Made by a program: the position numbers and the translations under genes. A stretch of DNA of 64,000 bases. Source: Haliscomenobacter sp033763495. Lineage in GTDB: Bacteria; Bacteroidota; Bacteroidia; Chitinophagales; Saprospiraceae. Where the stretch lies: the NCBI RefSeq assembly GCF_033763495.1, contig NZ_JANRKL010000155.1:13775-77774 (forward strand). The letters run 5' to 3'. Positions 56,866 through 64,000 of this stretch are shown in pieces; position 1 is the stretch's first letter, and each line of letters starts with the position of its first letter. The notes below the pieces were generated by a model. It saw only the letters and a program-made list of their open reading frames with translations. It was not told the DNA's origin and made no database searches.

Positions 56866-57888
56866 ATGAATGATTTTCCCAAGTATGAGCAAAACCGAAG
56901 AACAGCTGATAGAGGGGTTACTTTGGTTAAACAAGTAATTGAAGATGAATTTCGATGGATATTCAGACCAACTCCCTTAGAACATGACTTTGGGATAGAT
57001 GCATACATTGATATAATTACAGAAAATAATCAGGTAACAGGGAGGTATTTAGGAGTTCAAATAAAAACAGGTGCTAGCTATTTTTTAACAAAAAAAGCAA
57101 ATGGTTGGCTATTTAGAGGAGATCTTAAGCATATCAACTATTATATGAATTTAAATCATACTGTCCTTATTTTTTTAGTAGATATAGATAGCAAAGATAT
57201 TTATTGGGTAGAATTTGACTTGGACAAAATATCTGAGACTAAATCCGGGTGGTCTATAGTTGTTCCTGAAAATCAAAAAGTTAATAAAGAAGTAAAGCAT
57301 ATATTTAAAAAAATGGCAGGAAGTGAACTAGATTATTTGAGCCAATTGAAGTATCAGTGGGCAATAAATGAAGAGTTCATGAAAGATGAGGTAGCTATTG
57401 TTGCTATCGAAATACACCGAGAGGAAATTGAGAACCTAGATATAGAGGGCCTAGTTACTCTCCAAAAAAGGCTTACCGCTAATGAAGACATGGTGAAAAA
57501 ATGCAAAGGAAAATTGACCTTTGTGATAATTGGTTATGATGAGGACAGCCGAGAATTGTATGAAATTCCTGAAGTACGTCAATGGGCGAAATTAGCGCTA
57601 CATGAATTTAAGTATTGGGGGTATTTTCTTAATATGGATGGAGATATATCAAAATATTATGGACTAGGAGTTCTTTTTAGTTGTTGTGTAGATTACAAAA
57701 TAGCCGAAAAAGACATAATGATGAATAGTTATATGGAAATGGATGACGAGCAAACTAATGACTTTGTGGGATTTTTATTTCATTGGCTCAATATACTTTC
57801 CGACGAATTTGGAATCCCAGAAACAATAAATCGAGAGCAGAGTAGTAAAATAACAAAGATTATATATGGTGAAGACATGATAGGATGA
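56866..57888 (+). CDS. DUF4365-type protein, probable PD-(D/E)XK nuclease-like
   Basis: The 340-residue cytoplasmic protein begins with a DUF4365-type domain (about 1-150). It has ADRGVTLVKQVIEDEFRWIF, DFGIDAYIDI (Asp41, Asp45) and GVQIKTG (Gln65, Lys67), the order of a PD-(D/E)XK nuclease core with a Q-x-K motif. The C-terminal half is helical and unassigned. The gene is AT-rich compared with its neighbours, which suggests recent acquisition. DUF4365 proteins are often found in defence islands, and remnants of other defence-type genes flank it. Cleavage activity is not proven. No partner gene is next to it on the same strand. Confidence 0.7.
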   Translation: MNDFPKYEQNRRTADRGVTLVKQVIEDEFRWIFRPTPLEHDFGIDAYIDIITENNQVTGRYLGVQIKTGASYFLTKKANGWLFRGDLKHINYYMNLNHTVLIFLVDIDSKDIYWVEFDLDKISETKSGWSIVVPENQKVNKEVKHIFKKMAGSELDYLSQLKYQWAINEEFMKDEVAIVAIEIHREEIENLDIEGLVTLQKRLTANEDMVKKCKGKLTFVIIGYDEDSRELYEIPEVRQWAKLALHEFKYWGYFLNMDGDISKYYGLGVLFSCCVDYKIAEKDIMMNSYMEMDDEQTNDFVGFLFHWLNILSDEFGIPETINREQSSKITKIIYGEDMIG

Positions 57889-57949
57889 AACCTAAGTCCT
57901 ACAACAATTGCAAGCAGGTAAGGTATCCAGTGGCTACGAATATCCCGCC

Positions 57950-58270
57950 TCACTTCTCCAATCTCCCAATGATCTTTCTCAACTCTTTCAACTCCTCTTT
58001 AATCTCCCGCAAATCACTTTTGATGGCAGCGATATCATTGCCTACGGCAGATTCAAGGTGTTGATTCAGGGAGGTAACGCCGTATTCCGTTCCTAGCAGC
58101 TCCACAATGCGCTTAAAGGTTTTTTCATTGCCGCCATTCAGAGCTTTGCTCACTGAAGCCTGGGTTAAATCCAGTTTTTCGCCCAATTGCGCCTGGTCGA
58201 TGTTGAGCGACTTCATCACCGCTTTCACCTGATGATAAATGGATTGCTCGGTCGGTTTTTCTATTGCCAT
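57950..58270 (-). CDS. XRE-type helix-turn-helix protein with a coiled coil
   Basis: This 106-residue protein has a helix-turn-helix (about 15-55: DQAQLGEKLDLTQASVSKALNGG) and a C-terminal coiled coil (IAAIKSDLREIKEELKELRKII). It resembles small Cro/XRE-type regulators. It probably represses a nearby promoter; the divergent gene pair at 58403-59363 starts 133 bases away and is the obvious candidate. Confidence 0.75.
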   Translation of the reverse strand: MAIEKPTEQSIYHQVKAVMKSLNIDQAQLGEKLDLTQASVSKALNGGNEKTFKRIVELLGTEYGVTSLNQHLESAVGNDIAAIKSDLREIKEELKELRKIIGRLEK

Positions 58271-58402
58271 TGGAATTTTTTACAATAAAAAGGAATGTTG
58301 TAAAATTATTTTTTTATCTTTGGCCCTGCTAGAAACCAATTTCCAAAGTAATCCATTTATTGACGGATTCCCAACCCTATAAACAACTAAATTCCTCGTT
58401 TT

Positions 58403-58930
58403 ATGAATGCGGTCTCCAAAAAATACCAGCCGAAGGGAGCACCTTCCGAGCCTCCGCGAAAAGGTAACAAGGCAATCTTGCTTTTTTTCCTGATGCTGAC
58501 TATCTTGGGCTTTTATGCGTATTGGGAGGGAGTAGACTTTATCGTTGTTGACGCAGATGGAAATGCCCAGCTCTCCCCACAGCGGCAGAAGGAGTTGAAT
58601 GAACGCGCAAAAAGAGTAAAAAAAGCCAGTCAGTACGTTTTGCGTGCCGCCAATGATGGCTACTTTCCCTGTTACAATTGTGGGCAGGATTCACTCATTT
58701 TTTTGCGCAAAGGTGAAGTTTGGAAGTACGGCGTGACCTTTACGGACCGTCGATACAGAAACGCCTGGCTCGAACGAATGAATTTGTTGTACCAGGTTGA
58801 ATACAGAGGAACAATTGAAGATTGCCTCATCCAGGAGGCATACAAAATATACAATTACGCTACCCTCCCGGAGAACTTAAAGCGCGCTAAGCCTTTGATT
58901 CGCCCTCCTGGTAACAAGGTAGACCGATAA
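58403..58930 (+). CDS. Membrane-anchored protein with a possible GIY-YIG-like domain
   Basis: The 175-residue protein has a basic cytoplasmic tail, one membrane helix (about 24-42: AILLFFLMLTILGFYAYWEG) and a C-terminal domain of about 130 residues. That domain shows GEVWKYGVTFTDRRY, then ECLIQEAYKIYNY and a PPGNK end, the layout of minimal GIY-YIG nuclease-like domains (G-x-x-x-Y/K-x-G-x-T... R-Y ... E-A). Two cysteines (FPCYNCGQ) precede it. By the positive-inside rule the domain would face the periplasm. The next gene starts 10 bases after the stop and may encode an immunity or partner protein. A copy of the 5' end lies at 60333-60403. The nuclease call is tentative. Confidence 0.55.
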   Translation: MNAVSKKYQPKGAPSEPPRKGNKAILLFFLMLTILGFYAYWEGVDFIVVDADGNAQLSPQRQKELNERAKRVKKASQYVLRAANDGYFPCYNCGQDSLIFLRKGEVWKYGVTFTDRRYRNAWLERMNLLYQVEYRGTIEDCLIQEAYKIYNYATLPENLKRAKPLIRPPGNKVDR

Positions 58931-58940
58931 AAACAAAACC

Positions 58941-59363
58941 ATGCGTGATCCATTTGTAGTATCCAGTGTCACCTGGCACGAAGTACCTGATGAAGTGGCC
59001 ATCGACAACATCAATCTGATTGAGGCCGCCTTGAAAGACCACCTAAAACTCAGCGATTACGGGGAGATTGTGGGCATTGCCTTCATTTACATCATCGAAC
59101 AAGATGACGACCGTACCCATGTAGACAGCTTCAGTTACCGGCCCAAACGCAAGGAAATTTACACCCAAATGAGCCTATCCTATGCTGTAGTTCAACAATC
59201 CAGTCCGGAAGAGGTATTGCACCTGATGGCGGCCAAGTATGTAGACACCATGCAGGAGTATTTGAGCAAGAAAAAAATCCGCAATTTTGATGCCGAGCGC
59301 TTCGTAAAGGATGTGCAGGAATTATTTGAAAGGCAAAATTGGCTACACCCTGTAACTGCTTAA
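58941..59363 (+). CDS. Small acidic protein, possible partner or immunity protein
   Basis: The 140-residue protein has no signal or membrane segment and is predicted alpha/beta (IVGIAFIYIIEQDDDRTHVDSFSYRPK, then helices EEVLHLMAAKYVDTMQEYL and DAERFVKDVQELF). It is encoded 10 bases after the GIY-YIG-like gene, so the two are surely co-transcribed. The size, charge and position fit an immunity protein, but I do not recognise the family. A chaperone or second subunit is equally possible. Confidence 0.6.
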   Translation: MRDPFVVSSVTWHEVPDEVAIDNINLIEAALKDHLKLSDYGEIVGIAFIYIIEQDDDRTHVDSFSYRPKRKEIYTQMSLSYAVVQQSSPEEVLHLMAAKYVDTMQEYLSKKKIRNFDAERFVKDVQELFERQNWLHPVTA

Positions 59364-59456
59364 TTGAATCTAATTGGCTACGAAAGTAGACAATAGAGAC
59401 CCGTACCTGTGGTAGCCTTTTATTTTGTAGTCGAGGACTAAGACTAGCATGTCTAA

Positions 59457-59520
59457 GTGATCTATAGCCGTAAAAGCAATCAATTCCTCGTCTTGCTGAT
59501 AATCCTTTAATAGGAGTTCA
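59457..59520 (-). pseudogene. Fragment of an antitoxin gene duplicated from 56168-56401
   Basis: These 64 bases match 56192-56255 at 61 positions and in the same orientation. They encode ELLLKDYQQDEELIAFTAID, the toxin-binding part of the antitoxin. The upstream part of the gene and the downstream end are absent. The frame is open only within the fragment. Confidence 0.8.
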
Positions 59521-59528
59521 TCGGTTTG

Positions 59529-59896
59529 TTACTGATGAATCGGTAAAATTCTAATTTTGGATTTAAGCTCATCGATAGTCAATAGTGCTCCGGCAAGTAG
59601 GTAGGCCTCATGTGTCTTTATGGCTTCGATCAATCGCGTTGCTTGCTTTTCAGGAGTGACATCTTGGGTGCGAATTTGAATCACAGAAGGTGCATTGGCA
59701 TTTGTTAGGCTAAAATAGCCCCAAAATCCAGATCGTGCGTAAATACAATGTACCCATGATCCTTTGCCCAAGCAAAAATTTCTCGATCCGCGGCCTTAAC
59801 GTCTCCGATTTGTGTCCAATGGGAGGCTTCAATATTCGACTGTTTAAAATAGTCTACCCAAAGGGGCGGCAGACACATATCAACTACAATTTTCAT
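59529..59896 (-). pseudogene. Frameshifted DUF5615 PIN-like toxin gene
   Basis: The gene starts at ATG 59896 (MKIVVDMCLPPLWVDYFKQS) and follows the DUF5615 PIN-like family up to THDLDFGAILA. The reading frame then stops at TAA 59711-59713 region. The family continuation LTNANAPSVIQIRTQDV is found in another frame, ending at 59529. One base is missing at GCCTAACAAA (about 59709-59715). The rest is intact on both sides, so the break is recent or is a sequence error. The acidic D9, D36-type and D63-type positions of PIN-like toxins are present. Together with DUF433 it would be a toxin-antitoxin pair. Confidence 0.75.
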
Positions 59897-59924
59897 AAAA
59901 GCTAAATAGTTGGATGCAATGTAA

Positions 59925-60152
59925 TCAAGCAGCAAATGGGGCTTCCACTTCTTCTGCACGCCAAGCGGCATAAGTCAAGGCTTCTTTGATGTCCTCTTCT
60001 TCAAGATAGGGATAGTATTCTAAAATTTTCACAAACGAATAACCGCAAGCTACCAGCCCAACTATCGTTCCAACGGTAATGCGCATTCCCCGAATACAAG
60101 GTTTTCCGCCCATCACATCAGGGTTAAAAGTGATTCGTTTTAACTGAATCAT
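59925..60152 (-). CDS. DUF433 antitoxin
   Basis: The 75-residue protein is a typical DUF433 protein with ITFNPDVMGGKPCIRGMRITVG and the helical tail YLEEEDIKEALTYAAW. DUF433 proteins have a winged helix and act as antitoxins of DUF5615 PIN-like toxins, whose gene lies 28 bases downstream on the same strand. The start codon ATG 60152 is preceded by AT-rich sequence. The antitoxin looks intact while the toxin is frameshifted. Confidence 0.85.
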   Translation of the reverse strand: MIQLKRITFNPDVMGGKPCIRGMRITVGTIVGLVACGYSFVKILEYYPYLEEEDIKEALTYAAWRAEEVEAPFAA

Positions 60153-60235
60153 GGATTATTTTTTAGGCAATTTATTCAATTTTGATCAAGAAACCACGAA
60201 TGGAGAGGAAAAGTTTCGGTGGGAAGATTAATGCC

Positions 60236-60292
60236 GGACTAAAGTCCATCAAAAAGACAATCTCCATCCACGCGCTAAAGCACGTGGCAATT
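60236..60292. repeat. Double palindrome GGACTAAAGTCC / CCACGCGCTAAAGCACGTGG
   Basis: Bases 60236-60247 form the palindrome GGACT-AA-AGTCC. Bases 60268-60287 form a longer one around GCTAAAGC with CCACG and CGTGG arms. Both centre on CTAAAG. The outer bases AATGCC and GGCAATT also pair. It lies between the DUF433 gene and the PHP gene. Confidence 0.6.
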
Positions 60293-60332
60293 CATGTCCT
60301 TCGCTTCTGAAATACAAAATGTCCAGTGGTAC

Positions 60333-60403
60333 TAAATTCCACGCTTTAATGAACGTAGTCTCCAAAAAATACCAGTCGAAGAGAACACCTTCCGAACCTC
60401 CGC
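60333..60403 (+). pseudogene. Duplicated 5' end of the GIY-YIG-like gene
   Basis: This stretch matches 58388-58457, covering the ribosome-binding region, the ATG and about 18 codons of the GIY-YIG-like gene (MNVVSKKYQSKRTPSEPP against MNAVSKKYQPKGAPSEPP). The match stops before the membrane helix, and the next bases belong to the region before the PHP-GDPD gene. It is a short 5' fragment. Confidence 0.8.
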
Positions 60404-60432
60404 CGTATTTTACCCCCACCAAACACCAACCT

Positions 60433-62379
60433 ATGAAAAATCACTTCATCCTTTGCTCTCTACTCTGCATCATCCTAGCCCCCCTCCAGGCCCAAACCTG
60501 GCTCAAAGGCAACCTCCACACCCACTCCCTTTGGAGCGACGGCGATGATTACCCCGAAATGATCATGGCCTGGTACAAGGCGTCCGGTTACCATTTTGTT
60601 GGGTTATCCGACCACAACACCCTGCAAGAAGGCGAGCAGTGGCGCTGGGTTCCCCGCGCACCCGAACGGCGGCGGGCCTTTGACCGCTACCTGCACACTT
60701 ATGGCAGCGATTGGGTGGTGTACGAAAAACGCGGCAAAGACTCCCTGCGGGTGCGCCTGAAAACCTTTAAAGAATACGTGCCCTTGTTTGAAGAAAAGGG
60801 GCGCTTTCTCATTTTACCCAGTGAAGAAATATCAGCCAGCTATGCGGGTAAACCCTTGCACCTCAACGCCACCAACATCAAAGGTTTTGTGCCCGTCCAG
60901 CGCGGAAACAGTGTACGCGAAGTACTACAAAGCAACATCGACGCGGTGATGGCCCAACGCCGCATCAGCGGGCAACCCATGTTTCCCCACATCAATCACC
61001 CCAATTTCCATTTTGCCATCAGTCCTGCCGACATGCAGGCCTTGAAGCACGAGCGTTTTTTTGAAGTATTCAACGGCCACCCGGCAGTGTTCAATTATGG
61101 CGATAGCACCCACCTGGGCATGGAGCCGCTTTGGGACCAGATCAACCTGCACTACGCCCAAATCGGACAACCCTTGATGTACGGCCTGGCCACGGATGAT
61201 AGCCACAATTACCATTTTTTTGGTTTGCAATACGCCAACACGGGCCGGGGTTGGGTGATGGTGCGGGCCGATTCCCTGCACGGAGGGGCCATTGTAGAAG
61301 CGATGGAAGCCGGGCAATTTTATGCCAGCACCGGAGTTGAACTAGCCGACCTGCAACAGTCGCCAAAAGCCATCGCCTTGCGGGTCAAAACCGAGCCCAA
61401 TGTGAAATACACCGTTCAATTCATTGGCATCAAAAAGGGGAAACAAGCCTCCGAAATCCTGCGCGAAGTGGCGCTGACTCATGGTGACACCAGCCTGATT
61501 CGTTACACCTTGCAGGGTGACGAATGGTTTGTCCGTGCCAAAATCAGCTCGAACAAAGAAAAATTCAATCCTTATTTCCCCAACGACAAAGAAGTGGCCT
61601 GGACTCAGCCCGTTGCCCCTACGCATTGGCCAACGATAAGCAATGTATCCGCACTGCCCAACGCCCATGCCCACAACGACTACGAGCACAGCCGCCCGCT
61701 ATGGGATGCTTTGGAACAAGGGTTTACCAGTGTGGAAGCCGATGTATACCTGATGCAGGATTCCTTGTACGTAGCGCACAATCGCCCCTATTACCGAGAT
61801 CCGGCGCGAGGCCTGGAGCAATTGTACCTGCGCCCATTGCGGCAGCGCATCCGGCAAAATGGAGGAAAGGTTTATCCCGATTTCAGCCAAACTTTCTATT
61901 TGTTCGTCGACATCAAAACCGGAGCGGAGGATACTTACGCTGCCCTGGACAGAACCTTCCAGCGCAATCGGGACATCCTCAAGGCCTGTACCCGCAAAAA
62001 CTGCAATCAAGCACCTGTACAAATTGTAATTTCCGGCAATCGACCCATTGAAACCATGAGCAAGCAGATGGAACGGCTGGCTGGACTGGATGGCCGCCCC
62101 GGCGACCTGGGCAAAAAGATTTCGCCCCAACTCATGCCCATCATCAGCGACAACTACCGCAATCATTTCAAATGGCTGGGTCAAGGTGAAATGCCCGCCG
62201 ATGAAAAAGCCAAATTGTTGGAGATGGTCAAAAAAGTCCACGCAGAAGGTAAAAAGTTGCGTTTTTGGGCTTCACCCGAGAATGAACAAGTGTGGCAAAC
62301 CTTGCGCAATGCCGGAGTAGACCTGATCAATACCGATCGTTTGGAAGAATTGCGCAAGTTTTTGGGCACAAGCAAATAA
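60433..62379 (+). CDS. Exported fusion of a PHP metal hydrolase and a GDPD-like domain
   Basis: I place the start at ATG 60433, giving a signal peptide (MKNHFILCSLLCIILAPLQAQ) and 648 residues. An in-frame ATG 114 bases upstream would translate the duplicated fragment. The N-terminal PHP domain (about 25-330) has LKGNLHTHSLWSDG, GLSDHN, PSEEIS and HINHPN, which are metal-binding motifs. The C-terminal part (about 390-640) begins NAHAHNDYEHSRPLWDAL and has FTSVEADV, as in GDPD and PI-PLC-like phosphodiesterases. Both domains could cut phosphate esters of lipids or sugar phosphates. The fusion itself is uncommon to me. The gene precedes a nucleotidyltransferase gene by 102 bases. Confidence 0.85.
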   Translation: MKNHFILCSLLCIILAPLQAQTWLKGNLHTHSLWSDGDDYPEMIMAWYKASGYHFVGLSDHNTLQEGEQWRWVPRAPERRRAFDRYLHTYGSDWVVYEKRGKDSLRVRLKTFKEYVPLFEEKGRFLILPSEEISASYAGKPLHLNATNIKGFVPVQRGNSVREVLQSNIDAVMAQRRISGQPMFPHINHPNFHFAISPADMQALKHERFFEVFNGHPAVFNYGDSTHLGMEPLWDQINLHYAQIGQPLMYGLATDDSHNYHFFGLQYANTGRGWVMVRADSLHGGAIVEAMEAGQFYASTGVELADLQQSPKAIALRVKTEPNVKYTVQFIGIKKGKQASEILREVALTHGDTSLIRYTLQGDEWFVRAKISSNKEKFNPYFPNDKEVAWTQPVAPTHWPTISNVSALPNAHAHNDYEHSRPLWDALEQGFTSVEADVYLMQDSLYVAHNRPYYRDPARGLEQLYLRPLRQRIRQNGGKVYPDFSQTFYLFVDIKTGAEDTYAALDRTFQRNRDILKACTRKNCNQAPVQIVISGNRPIETMSKQMERLAGLDGRPGDLGKKISPQLMPIISDNYRNHFKWLGQGEMPADEKAKLLEMVKKVHAEGKKLRFWASPENEQVWQTLRNAGVDLINTDRLEELRKFLGTSK

Positions 62380-62481
62380 AAGGTACACTATCACAGCAAT
62401 TTTCTCCGTTATTTTGCTCTATCTGCCAGATCACTTTGATCAATGGCGATCTGATACCTATAAAACCTAGATCAATATATA

Positions 62482-63567
62482 ATGCCTACTAACAACAACT
62501 ACGTAGCCATCATGGCAGGGGGCGTTGGCTCCCGTTTTTGGCCCGCGAGCCGTACTGCTCGCCCGAAACAATTTCTGGACATCCTGGGGATCGGCAAATC
62601 GCTGCTGCGCATGACCTTTGAGCGTTTTTTGGCTCTTTGTCCCGCAGAAAATATATTCATTGTAACGAATGGCATTTACCGCGATTTGGTCAAAGAGCAC
62701 CTGCCAGAATTGAACGACAACCAAATCCTTTGTGAACCTTCACGCAACAATACCGGGCCGTGTATTGCCTACACCGCTTTGAAATTGCAGGTTTTGAATC
62801 CTGAAGCCAATCTGGTGGTGGCTCCTTCGGATCACATCATTTTACAGGAACCCAATTTCATCCAGGCCTTACAAGCTGCTTTGGCTTTTACCGAAAAAAA
62901 CAATGCTCTATTGACTTTGGGCATTCAACCCACCCGTCCGGATACGGGGTACGGTTACATCAATTTTGAAAAAAAGGCTACTGAAGGGAATGTACACCAG
63001 GTATTGAGGTTTACGGAAAAACCACCCCTGGAGCAAGCTCAGGCTTTTTTAGCCAGTGGTGATTACCTCTGGAATGCAGGTATTTTTATCTGGAAAGTCA
63101 AAAACCTGATCGAGGCTTTTGGGCAACATGCCAGCGAAATTCTGGACGTATTGTGGGCCGAACCCGAGCATTACAATACCCCAGGTGAACAGGCGTACAT
63201 TGATCGCGTCTACCCCAATACCCTAAGTATTTCCATAGATTACGCCATCATGGAAAAAGCGAGCAATGTGTATACCATTCCTTCCAGTTTTGGTTGGTCA
63301 GATTTGGGCACCTGGGCCTCTCTACATGCCGAGGCGGAGCAGGACGCCCAGCAGAACGTAACCAATCTGGGACCTCATGTGTTGTACAATGTCAACAACT
63401 GTTTGTTGCGGGCACCAAAAGACAAACTGGTGGTCATCAAAGACCTGGAAGACTATATTGTGGTTGATGAAGGTGACATCTTACTCATCCATCCTAAGGC
63501 CAAAGAACAGGAGATCAAAAAGATAACAGAAGTGATTGGCCAGCAATTTGGTGGAAATTTTCTTTAA
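62482..63567 (+). CDS. Mannose-1-phosphate guanylyltransferase, single domain
   Basis: The 361-residue protein has the signature GGVGSRFWPASR near residue 12 followed by RPKQFL, then PSDHI and GYGYINF, the usual order of GDP-mannose pyrophosphorylases. It forms GDP-mannose from mannose-1-phosphate and GTP for surface polysaccharides. The length ends after the short C-terminal left-handed helix region, so the cupin isomerase domain of bifunctional ManC enzymes is missing. It ends well before the MoxR gene. Confidence 0.93.
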   Translation: MPTNNNYVAIMAGGVGSRFWPASRTARPKQFLDILGIGKSLLRMTFERFLALCPAENIFIVTNGIYRDLVKEHLPELNDNQILCEPSRNNTGPCIAYTALKLQVLNPEANLVVAPSDHIILQEPNFIQALQAALAFTEKNNALLTLGIQPTRPDTGYGYINFEKKATEGNVHQVLRFTEKPPLEQAQAFLASGDYLWNAGIFIWKVKNLIEAFGQHASEILDVLWAEPEHYNTPGEQAYIDRVYPNTLSISIDYAIMEKASNVYTIPSSFGWSDLGTWASLHAEAEQDAQQNVTNLGPHVLYNVNNCLLRAPKDKLVVIKDLEDYIVVDEGDILLIHPKAKEQEIKKITEVIGQQFGGNFL

Positions 63568-63597
63568 GGTATAGCAAGGACATCAGTAATGAGGCAA

Positions 63598-63694
63598 AAA
63601 TAAGTGATCATTTTTCTTGAGCCAAAGTATTAGATAAGACACTTGGAATGAGACGGTTATTCATCTGGTTCTCTGGCAAAATGATCATTTATTT
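63598..63694. repeat. Inverted pair AAATAAGTGATCATTTT
   Basis: Arms 63598-63614 and 63678-63694 match at 16 of 17 positions and lie 63 bases apart, after the guanylyltransferase gene. The stem could be a terminator or another fold-back element. The remainder of the gap to 63826 shows nothing else. Confidence 0.6.
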
Positions 63695-63826
63695 TTTGTC
63701 GCCACTTAGTGACCAAAACTGCTATTTACCGACCTCAGCGCTTTTTTTTACCCTCAACCTATGCAAGATTTCAACAAAGCAGTATTTTCGTTCGTTCTTG
63801 GTGAGAATACTTAAAGTTTTAGCTTA

Positions 63827-64000
63827 ATGGAATATAAATCCGACGTTGAAGCCGTTGATGCAATGGCACAATCTTATAAGGATCTGAAGAAAGAGATTGG
63901 CAAAGTGATTGTAGGACAAGATGACGTGGTGAAAGCCGTAATCATTGCCCTGTTTAGCAATGGACATAGCCTGTTGGTAGGGGTGCCAGGATTGGCCAAA
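63827..64000 (+). CDS. MoxR-family AAA+ ATPase, N-terminal part
   Basis: The gene starts at ATG 63827 and runs off the right edge; 58 codons are seen. KEIGKVIVGQDDVVKAVIIAL and then HSLLVGVPGLAK match the start of MoxR ATPases, ending inside the Walker A motif. MoxR proteins act as chaperones for von Willebrand A-domain partners, which would be expected beyond the edge. Confidence 0.9.
   Translation, partial: MEYKSDVEAVDAMAQSYKDLKKEIGKVIVGQDDVVKAVIIALFSNGHSLLVGVPGLAK

Noticed and set aside
56803..60329. Direct repeat ATGTCCAGT(A/G)G at 56803-56813 and 60319-60329 as ends of an integrated island
   Set aside because: The two 11-base stretches flank the accessory genes, but a similar ATGTCCAGTA lies near 45573, there is no integrase, and such short matches are expected by chance.

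Overview
The window looks like a chromosomal segment of a Bacteroidota bacterium, most likely of the Saprospiraceae/Haliscomenobacter type. This is inferred from gene content, not from a marker gene. The evidence is a SusC/SusD pair with a FecR anti-sigma factor and an ECF sigma factor, several OmpA-like envelope proteins, twin-arginine-exported oxidoreductases, weak or absent Shine-Dalgarno sequences, and a few TAnnTTTG-type promoter boxes. No rRNA, tRNA, CRISPR array, transposase or prophage gene was found.

Layout. 1-2.5 kb holds the end of a small antitoxin-like gene, small orphan genes and an antitoxin/PIN toxin pair. 2.5-5.2 kb holds a decayed Lrp/AsnC fragment and a 59-residue peptide gene followed by a large papain-like (C39-like) cysteine peptidase gene. 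5.3-28.3 kb is mostly housekeeping and envelope: OmpA proteins, an Lrp/AsnC regulator, EttA, a rhomboid protease, a left-handed beta-helix transferase, a lactonase-fold protein, an SDYEKA-repeat protein, a TPR/PD40/OmpA cluster, a fatty acid desaturase, an S41 peptidase, a PiT phosphate transporter, a CBS protein, BamA and PxpA. 28.4-29.1 kb encodes a Crp/Fnr regulator.

29.1-55.9 kb is a large polysaccharide utilisation locus. An ECF sigma factor is divergent from FecR, SusC (with an STN signalling domain) and SusD. These are followed by a double DUF1080 protein, a GH92 enzyme, a lyase-like alpha/alpha-toroid protein, two GH27 alpha-galactosidase-like enzymes around a second uncharacterised protein, a zinc alcohol dehydrogenase, a twin-arginine Gfo/Idh/MocA oxidoreductase and a GH28 enzyme. 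The mix points to a galactose- and uronate-containing glycan such as a pectic polysaccharide, possibly with a 3-keto-glycoside oxidation/elimination route beside hydrolysis. A visibly AT-rich TPR gene with four 201-bp repeats interrupts the locus.

55.9-60.4 kb is an accessory island of small and broken genes: an orphan antitoxin, a STAND/NACHT-NTPase C-terminal fragment, an AT-rich DUF4365 gene, an XRE-type regulator, a membrane-anchored GIY-YIG-like protein with a small partner, a frameshifted DUF5615 toxin with its DUF433 antitoxin, and two duplicated gene fragments. 60.4-64 kb returns to core genes: a PHP-GDPD fusion, mannose-1-phosphate guanylyltransferase and the start of a MoxR ATPase.

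The most unusual signal is not a gene. At least seven intergenic gaps carry fold-back elements made of a short core between long inverted arms. Four have arms of 34-36 bp that are perfect or nearly so. The arms are often built of about 7-bp near-tandem units and differ in sequence between loci, while some cores are shared between loci.
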